Shown here: piece by piece, positions 33,418-44,013 of the stretch | Numbering within the stretch: the first letter of the stretch is position 1 | Layout of the letters: each line of letters begins with the position of its first letter | Assembly (NCBI RefSeq): GCF_019703515.2 | Contig: NC_059373.1 | Location: 18,500,281 to 18,564,280 of the forward strand | Direction: 5' to 3' | DNA: 64,000 nt | Source: Myxocyprinus asiaticus | Taxonomy: Eukaryota > Chordata > Actinopteri > Cypriniformes > Catostomidae | Program-made: the position numbers and the translations under genes | The notes under the pieces: generated by a model | The model's input: the letters and a program-made list of their open reading frames with translations, nothing else | What the model was told of the DNA's origin: nothing | Databases searched by the model: none

Positions 33418-36400
33418 TAATCAAACACACACACACTGTATAATAAATTTGACCAGGTCTGGAGGAGGAACGAGCTTTCAAGTCTCTTTTCCTTCACAAC
33501 CTCCACGAGTGCGTGCGATATGACGTCACGATGCACTGCAGAATGGGCAACCCCACCATGCAGGAAATCAGAAAGTACATGCAACTGGCATGGGAGACAC
33601 GCGTGCGCCCTGCCCGAGGGCACGAAGGCGACGCCAGAGCCCTGGGGATCCAAGCCTCATATGCAGGGTAGGCAACAGAACCAGGGTGGTGGTAACCAGA
33701 CACACCCCCAGGGTCACGGCAGGCCTAAACAACAAAACGTTCACCGGCTGAAAACAAATGCGCGTTTCGAATGAAAACCCAAACAAGAAGGTGAGTGGGT
33801 AGGCAAGGTTTCAAATCCCCTCAGAGAACAAGATTTGAGAGAGGAAATGGAGGATATAAGGAGACGCTTGACTGAGTTAGTAACTAAGCTTGATGTGCTC
33901 CGTTGTTCACCAGGTCCGTCGACTTCCTCAAAAGGAACACGGCACTGAAACCCCGTCAGTATGACTAGACGATGTACCCCCTCCCGTTAACGCCAAAGTT
34001 TACTTTGTAGGTCGGGAAAAGAGGAACAGTGTCCAAGTTGCTCCCCAAAATAGTCACTCCTAACATGCCACACCCTCCTTTTCTGACCTTCTTGGGCGAT
34101 CTGTACCGTAAGGGCAATGCCTGACACATGGGTCATTCAACTCCCACGCACTACTCAACACCGGTTCCGAAATAGTCTAATGGGTTCAAACACCTTCGCA
34201 GAGGTGACTAGAGCAAAGCTCTCCCTTGGCAAACCGTTATAGACAGAGACCTGTAACGTAAGCATCACAAGCTACACGCAAGATAGGTCGTCTGTCACAA
34301 AATGGGCCTGGATTGACACCTTTCAAGGGATGATGCTAATAGACTCTGTTTACATATGTCCCATTAATACGGAACCACTGTTAGTTGGCCAGGACCTACT
34401 GAACCGATTGGCTCTGCTCACTGACTGCCGTCGTGGACACATGTGGGCTCAGGTTGACATACCGAGACCACTTGGTCCAGAAAACAGTTCGCCAGCTTCA
34501 GATGCACACGTCGCCATCGTCCAAAAATCCAGCAGAGATGACGACTCCAATAAGAACAATTACAGGGCCTGGGTAAAACCCTCCAGGGTACTATAGTCAC
34601 TGTAAATTTGCAATCCGTTCTTATCAATAACACTTTGCACACTTTAGGGAGAGAAAACAACTTATGCGTGTATCGTTAGAGATCTAATGCAGGACCTCCT
34701 CAGGGAAATTAGTTCCTCAGTCAACAGTCTGAGTGGTGGAAGGATTCCAGCTTACCTGGTATCCCTAGACCTTGTCGAACAAATCCTTAGATCTGCTACT
34801 ATCTCCGTTGTGCAACCTTCACAGATACACATGGCATATAGTTTTGGCATTGAAATTCCAATCCATGTAAATCCTCAGAACCTCAAAACAGGATTTATCC
34901 TCAATCTACCGTCATAGGCAGAATATATATAGACTAAAATCTGTATTTAATGTTGGTTTTCAGAGAGGTAATGCACACATTCACCTCAAAACACCACCAA
35001 CACTCGCCTACCATGATGAGGACCCCTCGCTCTACCTTATCTCTAACCTAAACATGTGTACCAAGACAAAGTACATTCATTGGGTTTGTCAAAACGCAAC
35101 CCCTTTGTTAGAGAGGTGACTAACTACCTCCCTGAACAAGTGTCATGGTAGCATGTCCATCAAAGATGAAGGAACAGAGACAAAGGTAGAGCGAGCAGGC
35201 AGTCGCTGGCTCGTCAACACACCAGCCACCGAAGTCATACGACTGCCATGATACAGCCACTAAGCTAAGGCCATTAAACTAAGGCTACCAAACCAAACGG
35301 TGTTCTTAATGGTTCCCCAAGGAGCCATCGTGCACATTGACGATATTGTCCTCCATCATCTCAACGTCGACAAAAATGACGCAGAAATTGAGATCATGGA
35401 CGCATTTAGAGGTTACAGCCTCACCGTTGATGACACCCTTCAACAGCAGCTTCAGGCTGAAGGGATGGAATTAGTGAAGTTCAGTCTCAAACCGACTGGC
35501 TTGACCACTATATTTCATAGTCACATAAGCAGATCGTCATCTTACCGAGAACACCCTATTAGTTTGGTTGCCCTCTGGCTCCTCCTTAGTGGTTGGATCA
35601 TCATCGCAATTATTGCACACGCCATGTACAGGTACATTCAACACCTACAGGCCAGACTGGACTCACTTCTCATACAGCCGTGTTTTACACACCAGTCTGA
35701 GTCCATCCCACAGGTTAACCCCATCATTTCCAAGGATACGCCTTTTAACCTTTAACCCTCCTTTCCTCTAACATTTTGTTCCTAGTAACCAATGTCAGGT
35801 TCTACTTTGATTTTGTGTTATGACCAAAGAACAACAAAGGATTGTGTTATGGTTAATGCTGTGCCTTCCAATAACTTGAAATGTTTATGTGTGATGAATG
35901 TAGTTTTAGAATTAGCTAGAAGTTCTATGCCCAGATGTGCCTCAGTCTCTGTCAGACGATAAAGCCTCTGTGAACTCTAATGAACTGTATGGACTGTGCA
36001 ACCATTTTTCTTTCCTATCAGGAATACATGGATGGCGTAACCCACAGGTTACTGTGAACTGACAAGAACTGTTCGGCCCTTCAGTTGCTCTAAAGATGCT
36101 GGACAACAACCAACTCTTCAGAACAAAGGGGGGAATGTTGGGCCTCATGTATTCAGATAGAAGACAAAGGCAGGCCTAACACAGTCGTAAAAACATAACT
36201 CAAGCCCCCACCTTCTTAGTCGTAAATTTTACTGATAAAAATCGTGCCAAAATCAAACAAAGGGAGTCCAAAACAGACTACAGATCCATGAAGCCTTGCT
36301 CACTAAAGGATTGAGCTCTCAACTCCTATTGGATGAGGCACACAACAGAACGTCCCTCAAACATGACATCATCAGGAGTTGAAATACCTCTGAAATGTTT

Positions 36401-37189
36401 CGTGAATTTACTTCCAGCGACTTAGTTCACCGAATATAGATGTAGCTTTTTGCTGCTCTCAGGTGCAACCTCGTGGCACAAGGAAGTAATGTCCAACTTG
36501 AAACTGTAGCCATACAATCTCCATCTCGCTGGATGAGTTGAGATTACTCTGTGTTCAACCAAACACTCTAATGGATCCGAAGGAGACCGCCGAGCAATTC
36601 GCATCTTCATCTGTTTGCCTACAGAAGTGAAGGGATTAAAGATTTCTCTTCCATCTTCAATCAAGTCGACATTTCTGAGTTCTCCGCCAGCCTGCCGAGA
36701 ATCAACAGCCGTACCGCCCGCCGACAATCAACAGCCGTACCGCCCGCCGACAGAGCAAGGAAACGGCCTCCTGTCATCACCCAAGCCTCAAGGAACCGGG
36801 TCAAAGTTAAAGGACGGAGGAAAACACATTCTATCTGTGCCCTCATGCGATTCAAGTAAGAGGTTACGTCTGGGCAGAGATAGAATATTATAGCGTGTTA
36901 TTCTTGTGTTTCAAGGTTTTTGCTTGTACAGTTTACGGACCGCCATGTCCGCTCATTATTAATACTCAAGGTATTAATTATCACAAATTTGTTTTGCTGT
37001 ATTGTGGTCCAACCAAATTGGATTGTGCAATTTCGCCATCGCGGGTGAGACAGAAACTGTGTTCATCCATTAAAGAGTCAAATAACGCAGGACTTTTACG
37101 AGCCCCGCTCGTAAAACCGCGTCTCTGAGTGATAAACACAGCTGCTTTCTCTCCCACTATCGCGAAATCAGCTTTCGGGCTGTCACTTA

Positions 37190-37226
<37 letters not shown>

Positions 37227-40200
37227 AACCACACTGACACACACACACACACTGTCACACACACACACCTTATGTGTTATAGGATTATTTTGATTTCCAT
37301 ATCTAATCATATCACTGTTTAGTTTGTAGTTGTAAGTCGGAAGTTTATTGACTGCATTGTATTAATTATTAATTGATATTACTGCATAAATAAACTTTGT
37401 TTATATTACAAAGAGAAGTGTTTTGGTTTGTTTTGCATACACCTGTGTCATGCTGACGGGATGTCAGTGCTCGGATTCAAACCTTCATTCATTGTTTTTT
37501 TTCCCGAAAATCGATATTCTTCGGATGTCGATTTTCCTAAGAAAACAATCTAATATTGAGACTGTTTTACTATTCGGTTATTAGTCCCTGATTTCAGGGT
37601 GGTGCCCCGTCAATGTTAATCCTTATTTATATTCTATTGATTTTTGATAATTGATAATTATCTTTAATGATTGAATTTGAATGATCAATAAGCTAGTGTT
37701 AATTTTAATTAATGTTTCACCGATGTTAACAATTAATGATTATCTTTGATAACTGTTGATTTAAAGGATTTAAAAAAGCTAACATTGATTCTAATCAATG
37801 TTATATTGATTTGAATAATTAATAATTATCTTTGATAATTATTAATTATTGCTAATAACCAAACTTGCTCCTAAACGTAGCACACTACATTTACTGGAGT
37901 TCCATATGAGGTTTTAATGAGTTAGATCCAATTAATTAATTTAAATATTAATTAATAACTACAGAAATAATTATTAATTATTTCTGATAGTAACACTGAT
38001 TTAAACAACCAGTAGCACCTACAATACTATGCAAGTGAATGGTGACCAGAACTTTTGAAGGCAGCATAAAAGTAATCCATACAACTCCAGTGATTAAATC
38101 CATATCTTTAGAAGCGATATGATAGGTGTGGGAGGGAAACAGAACAATATTTCTGTCCTTTTTTACTATAAATCTCCACTTTCACTTCCACATTTTTCTT
38201 TTGTTTTTTGGTAAATCACATTCTTCATGCATATCGCCACCTACTGGTCGGGGCTGGTCAAAGGTGGAGATATACAGTAAACACTGAATACTGTAAATAT
38301 TGATTGATTCTCAACCACACCTATCATATCGCTTCTGAAGTCATGGATTAAAAGCACTGGATGTGAAGGATTAGGTTGATTGGACACTGGAATCAAATGG
38401 ATTACTTTTATGCTGCCTTTATGTGCTTTGTGGAGATTGAAAATTTTGGTCACCATACACTTTCATTGCATGGACCAACAGAGCTGAGATATTCTTTTAA
38501 AAAATGTTGTGTTCTGCAGAAGAAAGTAAGTCATACACATCAGGGGTGGCATGAGGGTGAGTAAATGGTGAAAGAAAATTCATTTTTGGGTGAACTATTC
38601 CTTTAAGGTTTTTCCTCAAAGACACAGTGCTAGTAGGGCAGGAGTAAAAGCTCAGTTGCCCCATTTAGGATCAAGCCTGATCTATTAGCCTAACACCATA
38701 TAATGTGTAAATGCTTATATTTGTGTTGATGTATGTTTCAGTTACTCGAGGAATCGCACATATGACACCTATATTGGTAAAGGCTATGTAATCGCAGGAA
38801 TGGACCAGGGGCTCCTGGGTGTGTGTATTGGAGAGCGCAGGAGGATTACTATCCCACCACACCTGGCATATGGAGAAGAGGGCACAGGTGAGCAATATGT
38901 GTGCATTTGAATTTATGTACTGCATGATCACTTTTTTGATAGGTAAAAAAAAAAAAAAAAAAAGAATATAAAATGAACTTCTCTCTCTCTATAAATCTGC
39001 ATAAATCTCTTTTAATCCCTCATACAGGAACCAAGATCCCTGGCTCAGCTGTGCTGGTGTTTGATGTCCACATTATTGATTTCCACAACCCATCTGACAA
39101 GGTTGAGATCACCAGTGTGAAGCCAGAAAATTGCACCTACAATGCAAAACGTGGTGACTTTGTCAAATACCACTACAACTTCACTCTCATGGATGGCACT
39201 GACATTGGATCCACGTGAGTATCTATCTATCTATGTGTCTGTCTGTTTGTCTTTCCATCCGTCCGCCTATCTCTGTCCATCTGTCTGTCCATCTGTCAAT
39301 CTATCCATCTGTCTAGATATCTGCCTGTCTGTCTGTCTGTGTCTATCCATCTGCCTGTCTGTCTATCTGTCTGTCTGTCTGTCTGTCCGTCCATCTTTCC
39401 ATCTATATATCCGTCTGTCTGTCTGTCTATCTGCCTGTCTGTCTATCCATCCGTCCGTCTATCTATCGATCTGCCTGCCTGCCTGCCTGTCTGTCTTTCT
39501 ATTTATCCATCCGTCGATCCCACTATGTGTCTGTCTGTCAATCTAAGCCTTTCCAGCTTAACATCACAAGTTTAATCATGTCATTTCTAATGAGAAAAAA
39601 GAATGGTGATAACTATGTTTAGAATTTTTTTGTCTAAATTAATGTTTTACCACTGTGTTTGTGTATAACTACAGGCACACCTTTGGCAAAACATATAATG
39701 TGGTTCTGGGGGCTGGACAAGTGGTCATAGGCATGGAACAAGGGCTTATGGGAATGTGTGTTGGAGAGAAGCGCAGGCTAGTTATTCCACCTCACCTTGG
39801 CTATGGAGAGAGGGGAGTTGGTAAGACACTCTTCTCACAGACACAACTCACATATACATACAATTCAAAATATATCCATAATTCAAATCCCCCTTATAAT
39901 CTTATTTGATTCTGAAGAGAATGTGCCTAGAGCACCATGTCAGACAGGTTACCAGTCTTACTAGAAGTCAATAAAATGTATCTAGGCAAATCAAAAAGTC
40001 AAGATGTTATGACAATGCTCATTTGTACTTCTTGCATGGAGATTTATATCGCAATTTGTGGTGGACCCACTAGAGGGAGCCAATGGAACCCCGCAAATTC
40101 TTTACCAACCTGTTATTACAAACTCAGTTGAGAAATATGACTTAGGTGCTGATATGTTGGCTTTTTATGGGAGTTTTAGTCTTTTCAAATAGCTTCAGCT

Positions 40201-41175
40201 GTGTCAGCGAATTAACAGCTTCTAAATAATGGGTTTGGCTATTTCAGCTCATTAATAACAGGTGCAAAATATAAAGAATACAGCCATGCAATTTCCTTAG
40301 AGCACAGAAGAACTTCTGCACAAAACCCAAACCTGAACCATATTGGACACCTTATGGAAGAATTGGAACACTGACTAAGAGGAAGGCCCCACTGCCCAAC
40401 ATCAGTGCCTGACCTCACTGATGCTCTTGTGTCTGAATGAAAGCAAATCCCTGCAGCCATGTTCATGTTCTGTCATCTAGTGGAAAGGCTTCCCAGAAGA
40501 GTGGACACTGCTATAGCAGCAAAGGGAGGACAAATTCCCAATTAATGCCCATAATTTTGTTTAATTAAGTGTCCAACAAGCACATAAGTGTGTATTGTTT
40601 GGGTGTCAGAGGGTATAAGGAACCAGCAGCTTTAGTCATCTGGTTCAAGCCTCTCTATTGCACACAAACAGAATTTTTGCTATGCTTTCCTAAAGTTTGT
40701 ACCATTTCTTTGCTCAGATGGGGAGGTCCCTGGCAGTGCTGTGCTGGTTTTTGATGTTGAGATGATGAACCTGGAGGAGGGTCTTCCTGAGGGCTACATG
40801 TTTGTGTGGAACAGTGATGTCTCTCCTGACCTTTTCAATGAGATGGACAAGAACAAAGACTCACAAGTGGATCCCAGTGAGGTATATTGCATGTGACTAT
40901 GTTTGTGTGTGTGTGCAGTACATCTGCAAATAATTTAATACTGCTTCCCTTCTTCATTTTCATCTTTGTTCTTGTTTGTCTGTCCCTTCCTACAGTTTTC
41001 AGAGTACATTCTCCAGCAGGTGGAAGAGGGCAAAGGTCGTCTGGCGCCAGGTTTTGAAGCTCAACGTACCATAGAGAACATGTACAGTAACCAGGACCGC
41101 AACAAGGATGGGCGAATCACAGAGGATGAGTTTAAACTCAAGGAAGATGAAACAGCCACTCATGATGAGTTATGA
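23494..41175 (+). CDS. fkbp9: FKBP-type peptidyl-prolyl isomerase FKBP9 (ER-resident)
   Basis: ER prolyl cis-trans isomerase/chaperone. Ten exons: 23494-23696, 24158-24303, 30220-30409, 31674-31819, 31899-32088, 38742-38887, 39028-39214, 39675-39820, 40718-40881, 40996-41175, giving 565 residues (human FKBP9 570). The signal peptide starts [20 protein letters not shown]; no ATG precedes it in frame within the open stretch. Four FKBP domains are each made by two exons. Then two EF-hands ([24 protein letters not shown]) and the retrieval signal HDEL. FKBP9 is preferred to FKBP10 by [39 protein letters not shown] and the HDEL end. Domain 4 has DIGS where the others have FDS, so it probably lacks isomerase activity. 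Intron 5 carries an LTR element. Head-to-head with crtap. Confidence 0.93.
25346..25780 (-). repeat. Tandem dimer of a tRNA-like SINE unit
   Basis: Two direct copies start AACCGGTCCTG at 25349 and 25584. They share GCTAACAAGGAGGCTAAAG, GAGGCCAGGGGAGTGA and CGCACAGCTATCAC and are spaced about 235 bp apart. Read on the minus strand, the first copy has GCCTCCCATGCCGGAGACC followed by AGTTCGAATCCC, resembling the anticodon arm and T arm (B box) of a glycine-type tRNA. This fits a tRNA-derived SINE duplicated head to tail. Head identity is inference. Confidence 0.65.
26987..27428. mobile_element. hAT/Charlie-like non-autonomous element
   Basis: The left end (TAGTGGTTCTCAACC) and right end (GGTTGAGAACTACTG) are an inverted pair of the classic hAT type. 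They are flanked by the duplication GCGTAAC (26980-26986 and 27429-27435; 7 bp clear, an eighth base ambiguous). The length is about 442 bp and there is no transposase frame. It lies within the 25068-29362 element. Confidence 0.75.
27973..28523. repeat. MITE with AAAGGTGCAATATGTAA-type ends
   Basis: Left end AAAGGAGCAATATGTAACAT; right end read inverted AAAGGTGCAATATGTAATAT. The length is about 550 bp. The interior includes a short GC-richer piece but no recognised gene. Confidence 0.65.
28675..28800 (+). repeat. LINE-like 3' tail fragment
   Basis: (AATCA)n followed by CACATTTATTGTCACACAGC and GTGAAATTCTTGG, a pattern widespread at the 3' ends of fish non-LTR elements. Too short for family assignment. 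Confidence 0.4.
30713..31563. repeat. Probable MITE in fkbp9 intron 3
   Basis: Left end GGGCTCTATTTTCATGAC; right end, read inverted, GGGCCCTATTTTGAGAGC, an imperfect inverted pair. The interior has several GCGCA-rich words near both ends (for example TAAGCGCAATTTTTG and GCGCTTTGCACTTGCGCC). No coding capacity; superfamily unassigned. Confidence 0.5.
32326..33440 (+). repeat. Left LTR, 3'-truncated
   Basis: Aligns with the right LTR from TGTTGGGCCTCATG through a (CT)n tract (about 33372-33413) into a CA-rich stretch, then stops matching. About 770 bp present in the right LTR, including the AATAAA signal, is missing here, apparently by deletion that also removed the start of the internal region. 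Confidence 0.8.
35300..35755 (+). pseudogene. Env-like transmembrane remnant of the LTR element
   Basis: A 151-codon open stretch includes a central helical region and a hydrophobic membrane span (about residues 92-113, [20 protein letters not shown]) followed by a short polar tail, the layout of a retroviral Env transmembrane subunit C-terminus. Upstream frames (about 34690-35250) read as further envelope-like sequence but contain stops. It is a degraded fragment, not a functional gene. Confidence 0.5.
36136..38023 (+). repeat. Right LTR, apparently full length (1.9 kb)
   Basis: Begins TGTTGGG right after the polypurine tract and ends CA before the ATAC duplication. It includes a (CT)n tract, a CA-rich tract and AATAAA (about 37387). 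In the first 200 bp I count four differences from the left LTR, implying recent insertion. Confidence 0.75.
39219..39545. repeat. Degenerate (CTGT/CTAT/CCAT)n tetranucleotide tract
   Basis: About 325 bp of imperfect four-base units (CTGT, CTAT, CCAT) starting five bases inside fkbp9 intron 7. The long ORFs across it are low-complexity artefacts. Confidence 0.92.
40330..40580 (+). pseudogene. Tc1-like transposase C-terminal relic
   Basis: In one plus frame the stretch reads [28 protein letters not shown], then SE-stop-KQIPAAM, and ends close to [12 protein letters not shown] sequence after a shift. This is the conserved C-terminus of fish Tc1/Tc3-type transposases. Two in-frame stops (TGA for an expected Arg or Trp codon) and an indel show decay. 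It lies in fkbp9 intron 8; neither inverted end was located. Confidence 0.65.
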
Positions 41176-41414
41176 GGTTGGACTCAGGAATGGAGGGGCG
41201 TGATTGGTTATGTGGTTAAATATTATAAAAAGTGGAAGTGAAGTGTCACTTAGTGCTGTTGATGTTGTGTTTTAATGTTTGTCTGAGAGAAGTGTGCATA
41301 TATGAGTGTGCTTAATTGTGTTTATATATGATTTTTTTTACATGTCTGAGTGTTTGAAAGAATCTGGATTGATACAATAGTGCAAAATGTTACTTTGTAA
41401 AAAATATCCCTTAA

Positions 41415-41420
41415 AATAAA
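41415..41420 (+). terminator. fkbp9 polyadenylation signal (AATAAA)
   Basis: The first canonical AATAAA after the fkbp9 stop, about 240 bp downstream. Chosen by position only. Confidence 0.5.
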
Positions 41421-41915
41421 CACATTCCAACCCCAATGGGTTTAACTTTTTTAATGTAACTACTATTTTATTACTATAAAATTATACACTGAAAATGTGG
41501 TCACCTGTAGTTGTTACCTCAAAGATCTATTTCTTCTTGATCTAAGCTATGTTGATGTTACCTAACTTTTTAGGATGATTAAGTCAGATTTAAAAAAAAA
41601 TTATTTGAATAGATCCAGTTAATTTAGACGTTACCACATTAACCATATTTTTTAAGTTACCTGACAATGATTTTTTTTACAGTGTAATATTAAAATGATA
41701 CTTTTTAAACACATGATACCATAACCACTGTGTTGTTTGCCATGTTCATTTCACCCACAGATTCCTGAAACATAACCTAAGTAAACAGGTTATGTAAAAG
41801 CTTGCAGCTTCCTCTTGAGTTAATTAGTTGTGTAAAAAGTGGTATCCTGCATTTGTTTCCTTTAGGAGCTATTCTACTTGACCTAACCCTCAAAATCAGG
41901 TTGTTTTTAATGATG

Positions 41916-42300
41916 TTAAAGGGGTCATGGCATGAGGAATACATTTTTCCTTGATCTTTTAACATTTAAGAGGTCATTGTACTATAAAAACATACTGAAA
42001 TTTTAGAACTCGAAACGTCCTCGCCACTACATAAAGAGCATTTTTTAAACCAAGCTGCCAAAACCACTCGTTTTCTAATTCCTCCACATTGTGAGGTCAG
42101 TCAGTCAAGAGCCAATCATAACAGTGGGCGTTTACTGTCAAGTGTTAAAGGAGAAGCACCACCAAAATCAAGCGTTTCTGACAGAGGGTCAGAATGATGT
42201 TTTACAAATATATGACTGTCTTTTTGTGCAAAAAACTTTAATAATATGAACCTCAAGGAGCATGCTGAAATAATAAAAAGGCATGTCATGACCCCTTTAA
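41916..42300. repeat. MITE with TTAAAGGGGTCATG ends
   Basis: Left end TTAAAGGGGTCATGGCATG; right end read inverted TTAAAGGGGTCATGACATGC. The length is 385 bp and there is no coding capacity. Confidence 0.8.
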
Positions 42301-42341
42301 ATAAATTTCAGGCTTGAATAAAATCAGTTATTTAGATTTTA

Positions 42342-42370
42342 CACTCTTTAAAATAAAGATTCCTAAAGTG

Positions 42371-42402
<32 letters not shown>

Positions 42403-42835
42403 GATGACACATTTAAAAATGTATTTTAGCCTATTTTTAACATTTACGCATTTCAATTTCATAACAAAATTCCATCAAACTGAAATGTGTAATGTTTAAC
42501 AAAATAAATGAATAAAAAAAATAATAAAATAAAAATTATATATATATATATTATATTATTATTATTATTAATTAAAGATTACTCAAATTTAACGTAATGA
42601 AATTTTGTTATAAAACTGAAAAGCGTAAATCTTAAAATTATTATTTTTTGAATGTACAGGAACCATTTTTGGTTCCCCAAAAAACCTTAAAAGAACCATT
42701 TTTGAAGGACTGTTTTAGTCTAAAGAACACTTTTCCACTGCAAAGAACCTTTTGTGCACTGGGAAGGTTCCATGGATGTTAAAGGTTCTTCATGGAACCA
42801 TACATGCCTATTAAGAACTTTTATTTTGAAGAGTG
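42342..42835. repeat. MITE with TA target duplication
   Basis: Left end CACTCTTTAAAATAAAGATT; right end read inverted CACTCTTCAAAATAAAAGTT. TA flanks both sides (42340-42341 and 42836-42837). The interior has repeated AAGAACC / GGTTCTT words. It is a Tc1/mariner-type non-autonomous element by its TA duplication. Confidence 0.75.
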
Positions 42836-43879
42836 TACCATATAAAGTACATTTTTAGGTTTACCTTTTTTCAATGTACCTTTCATTTTAGGCTTTTACA
42901 TTGTGGCTAATTTACTTGGTGCCTTCACTTAATGTAATCAAATGTGACTTAACCCTTGTGTTGTGTTCAATTTGTCCTAACACATTTTGTATTCTCGGTC
43001 AAAAATGACCGGCAAACTAAGATTGTTTATAAATCTCTCATATTGCATATTTCTTCACAATATTTTGCATTAGATCTATTTTTAAAATATATATATTTTT
43101 ATTGCTAGAAAGATTAATTTAACTGAGCTCATGCCAGTCCAGTGGGGGGCACTCCCATCGGATATAAAAGTAATTACATAATAAATGAATAACCACTTGC
43201 TTGATCTGAACAAAATAGGTGTAATTTTAAAGCTTAGAATCTGGACTTTACAATGCATATAGCTGAATCTAATTCTTCAATAATGCTTTTTCATTTACTG
43301 ACTCATTTGCAAATTTGTTAGTAAGGGTTAAATATTTAGATATTAGGATATTTGTTTGACTTTTTCAGTTTTGAGGCATATCATTTAGAAAAACAACTTT
43401 TTCACGGTTAGCACGTGCATTCTGACCTGATGATAATAAAATGTACGTCTTAGTAAATGGGAATTGTCAGGTTACATGGTTAAATGAACACTGCCTACAA
43501 GTAACATTAGCATCTAAACCCATGTGTGCCAGGTGTTTTCACAATCCTCTGTACCAGTGTATGTTGTATGTTTAGCAGGTGTGGGCTGATAGCGACTCCA
43601 AACCGGAACTGACTGTATCAGACAAGAGTAGTACAATGCGTACATACATGAACATTCCAGCAACCACAATTCATTTAGTCGGTAAACTTTGAGCAAAACA
43701 CACTTCATATCGACACTCGAGACAAAATACACAACAGCCACGGATAATTTTACTCCCTGCCACAATATACAATAATGACAGAAAGGAAGGAGTGAGAGAG
43801 AAAGATACCATACGGTGTGAAGTGCTTAATAATTACATACATCGGTGATGTATGTGAATCCGGTTCGTATTTTGCTCTG

Positions 43880-44013
43880 CGCCTGAGGGCGGTGTGTGAG
43901 TGTGCCAATCCAAATCAGACTCACACGGGACTAGTGAAGAGACGACCTACACAACTGAAGTTAACAAAGAAATAACGAGGAGAATGAATGAGCCAGAGCA
44001 TCTTAGATAAGAG
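43880..44013 (+). promoter_or_regulatory. Candidate sytl1 promoter and non-coding 5' exon
   Basis: The sytl1 start-codon exon begins after an acceptor (AAAGCAG at 44880-44886), so an upstream non-coding exon is expected. A GC-richer block here ends in a good donor (AGATAAGAG|GTATGG, intron from 44014). Assignment is inference; transcript data would settle it. Confidence 0.35.

Larger units (their letters stand above)
32326..38023 (+). mobile_element. Endogenous LTR retroelement with env-like remnant
   Basis: A near-complete LTR element, 5.7 kb, inserted in fkbp9 intron 5. It is flanked by ATAC on both sides (32322-32325 and 38024-38027) and bounded by TG...CA. Left LTR 32326 to about 33440 (truncated), right LTR 36136-38023. 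A polypurine tract (ACAAAGGGGGGAA) immediately precedes the right LTR. The interior (about 33441-36135) is broken by stops and shifts. It shows a gag-like stretch with a basic Gln/Gly-rich end (about 33460-33770), an NTGS motif where a retroviral protease would have DTGS (about 34155), and an env-like C-terminal part with a membrane segment (about 35300-35755). No reverse transcriptase or integrase is recognisable. The primer-binding site is lost with the end of the left LTR. Confidence 0.8.
32190..38608. repeat. Foldback family A copy split by the LTR element
   Basis: The left part 32190-32325 (GGGATAGTTCACCCAAAAAT to CTGTAGGTCCATAC) and right part 38028-38608 (GCAAGTGAATGGTGACCAGA to TTTTGGGTGAACTATTCCTT) read as one interrupted family A unit. 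The break defines the insertion point of the 5.7-kb LTR element. Confidence 0.75.

Noticed and set aside
39142..39575. Cysteine/serine-rich frames of 134 and 78 codons
   Set aside because: They translate the tetranucleotide repeat tract; low-complexity artefact.
23494..41175. Naming the isomerase FKBP10
   Set aside because: FKBP10 shares the architecture, but the domain 2, domain 4 and linker residues and the HDEL (not HEEL) terminus fit FKBP9 better.
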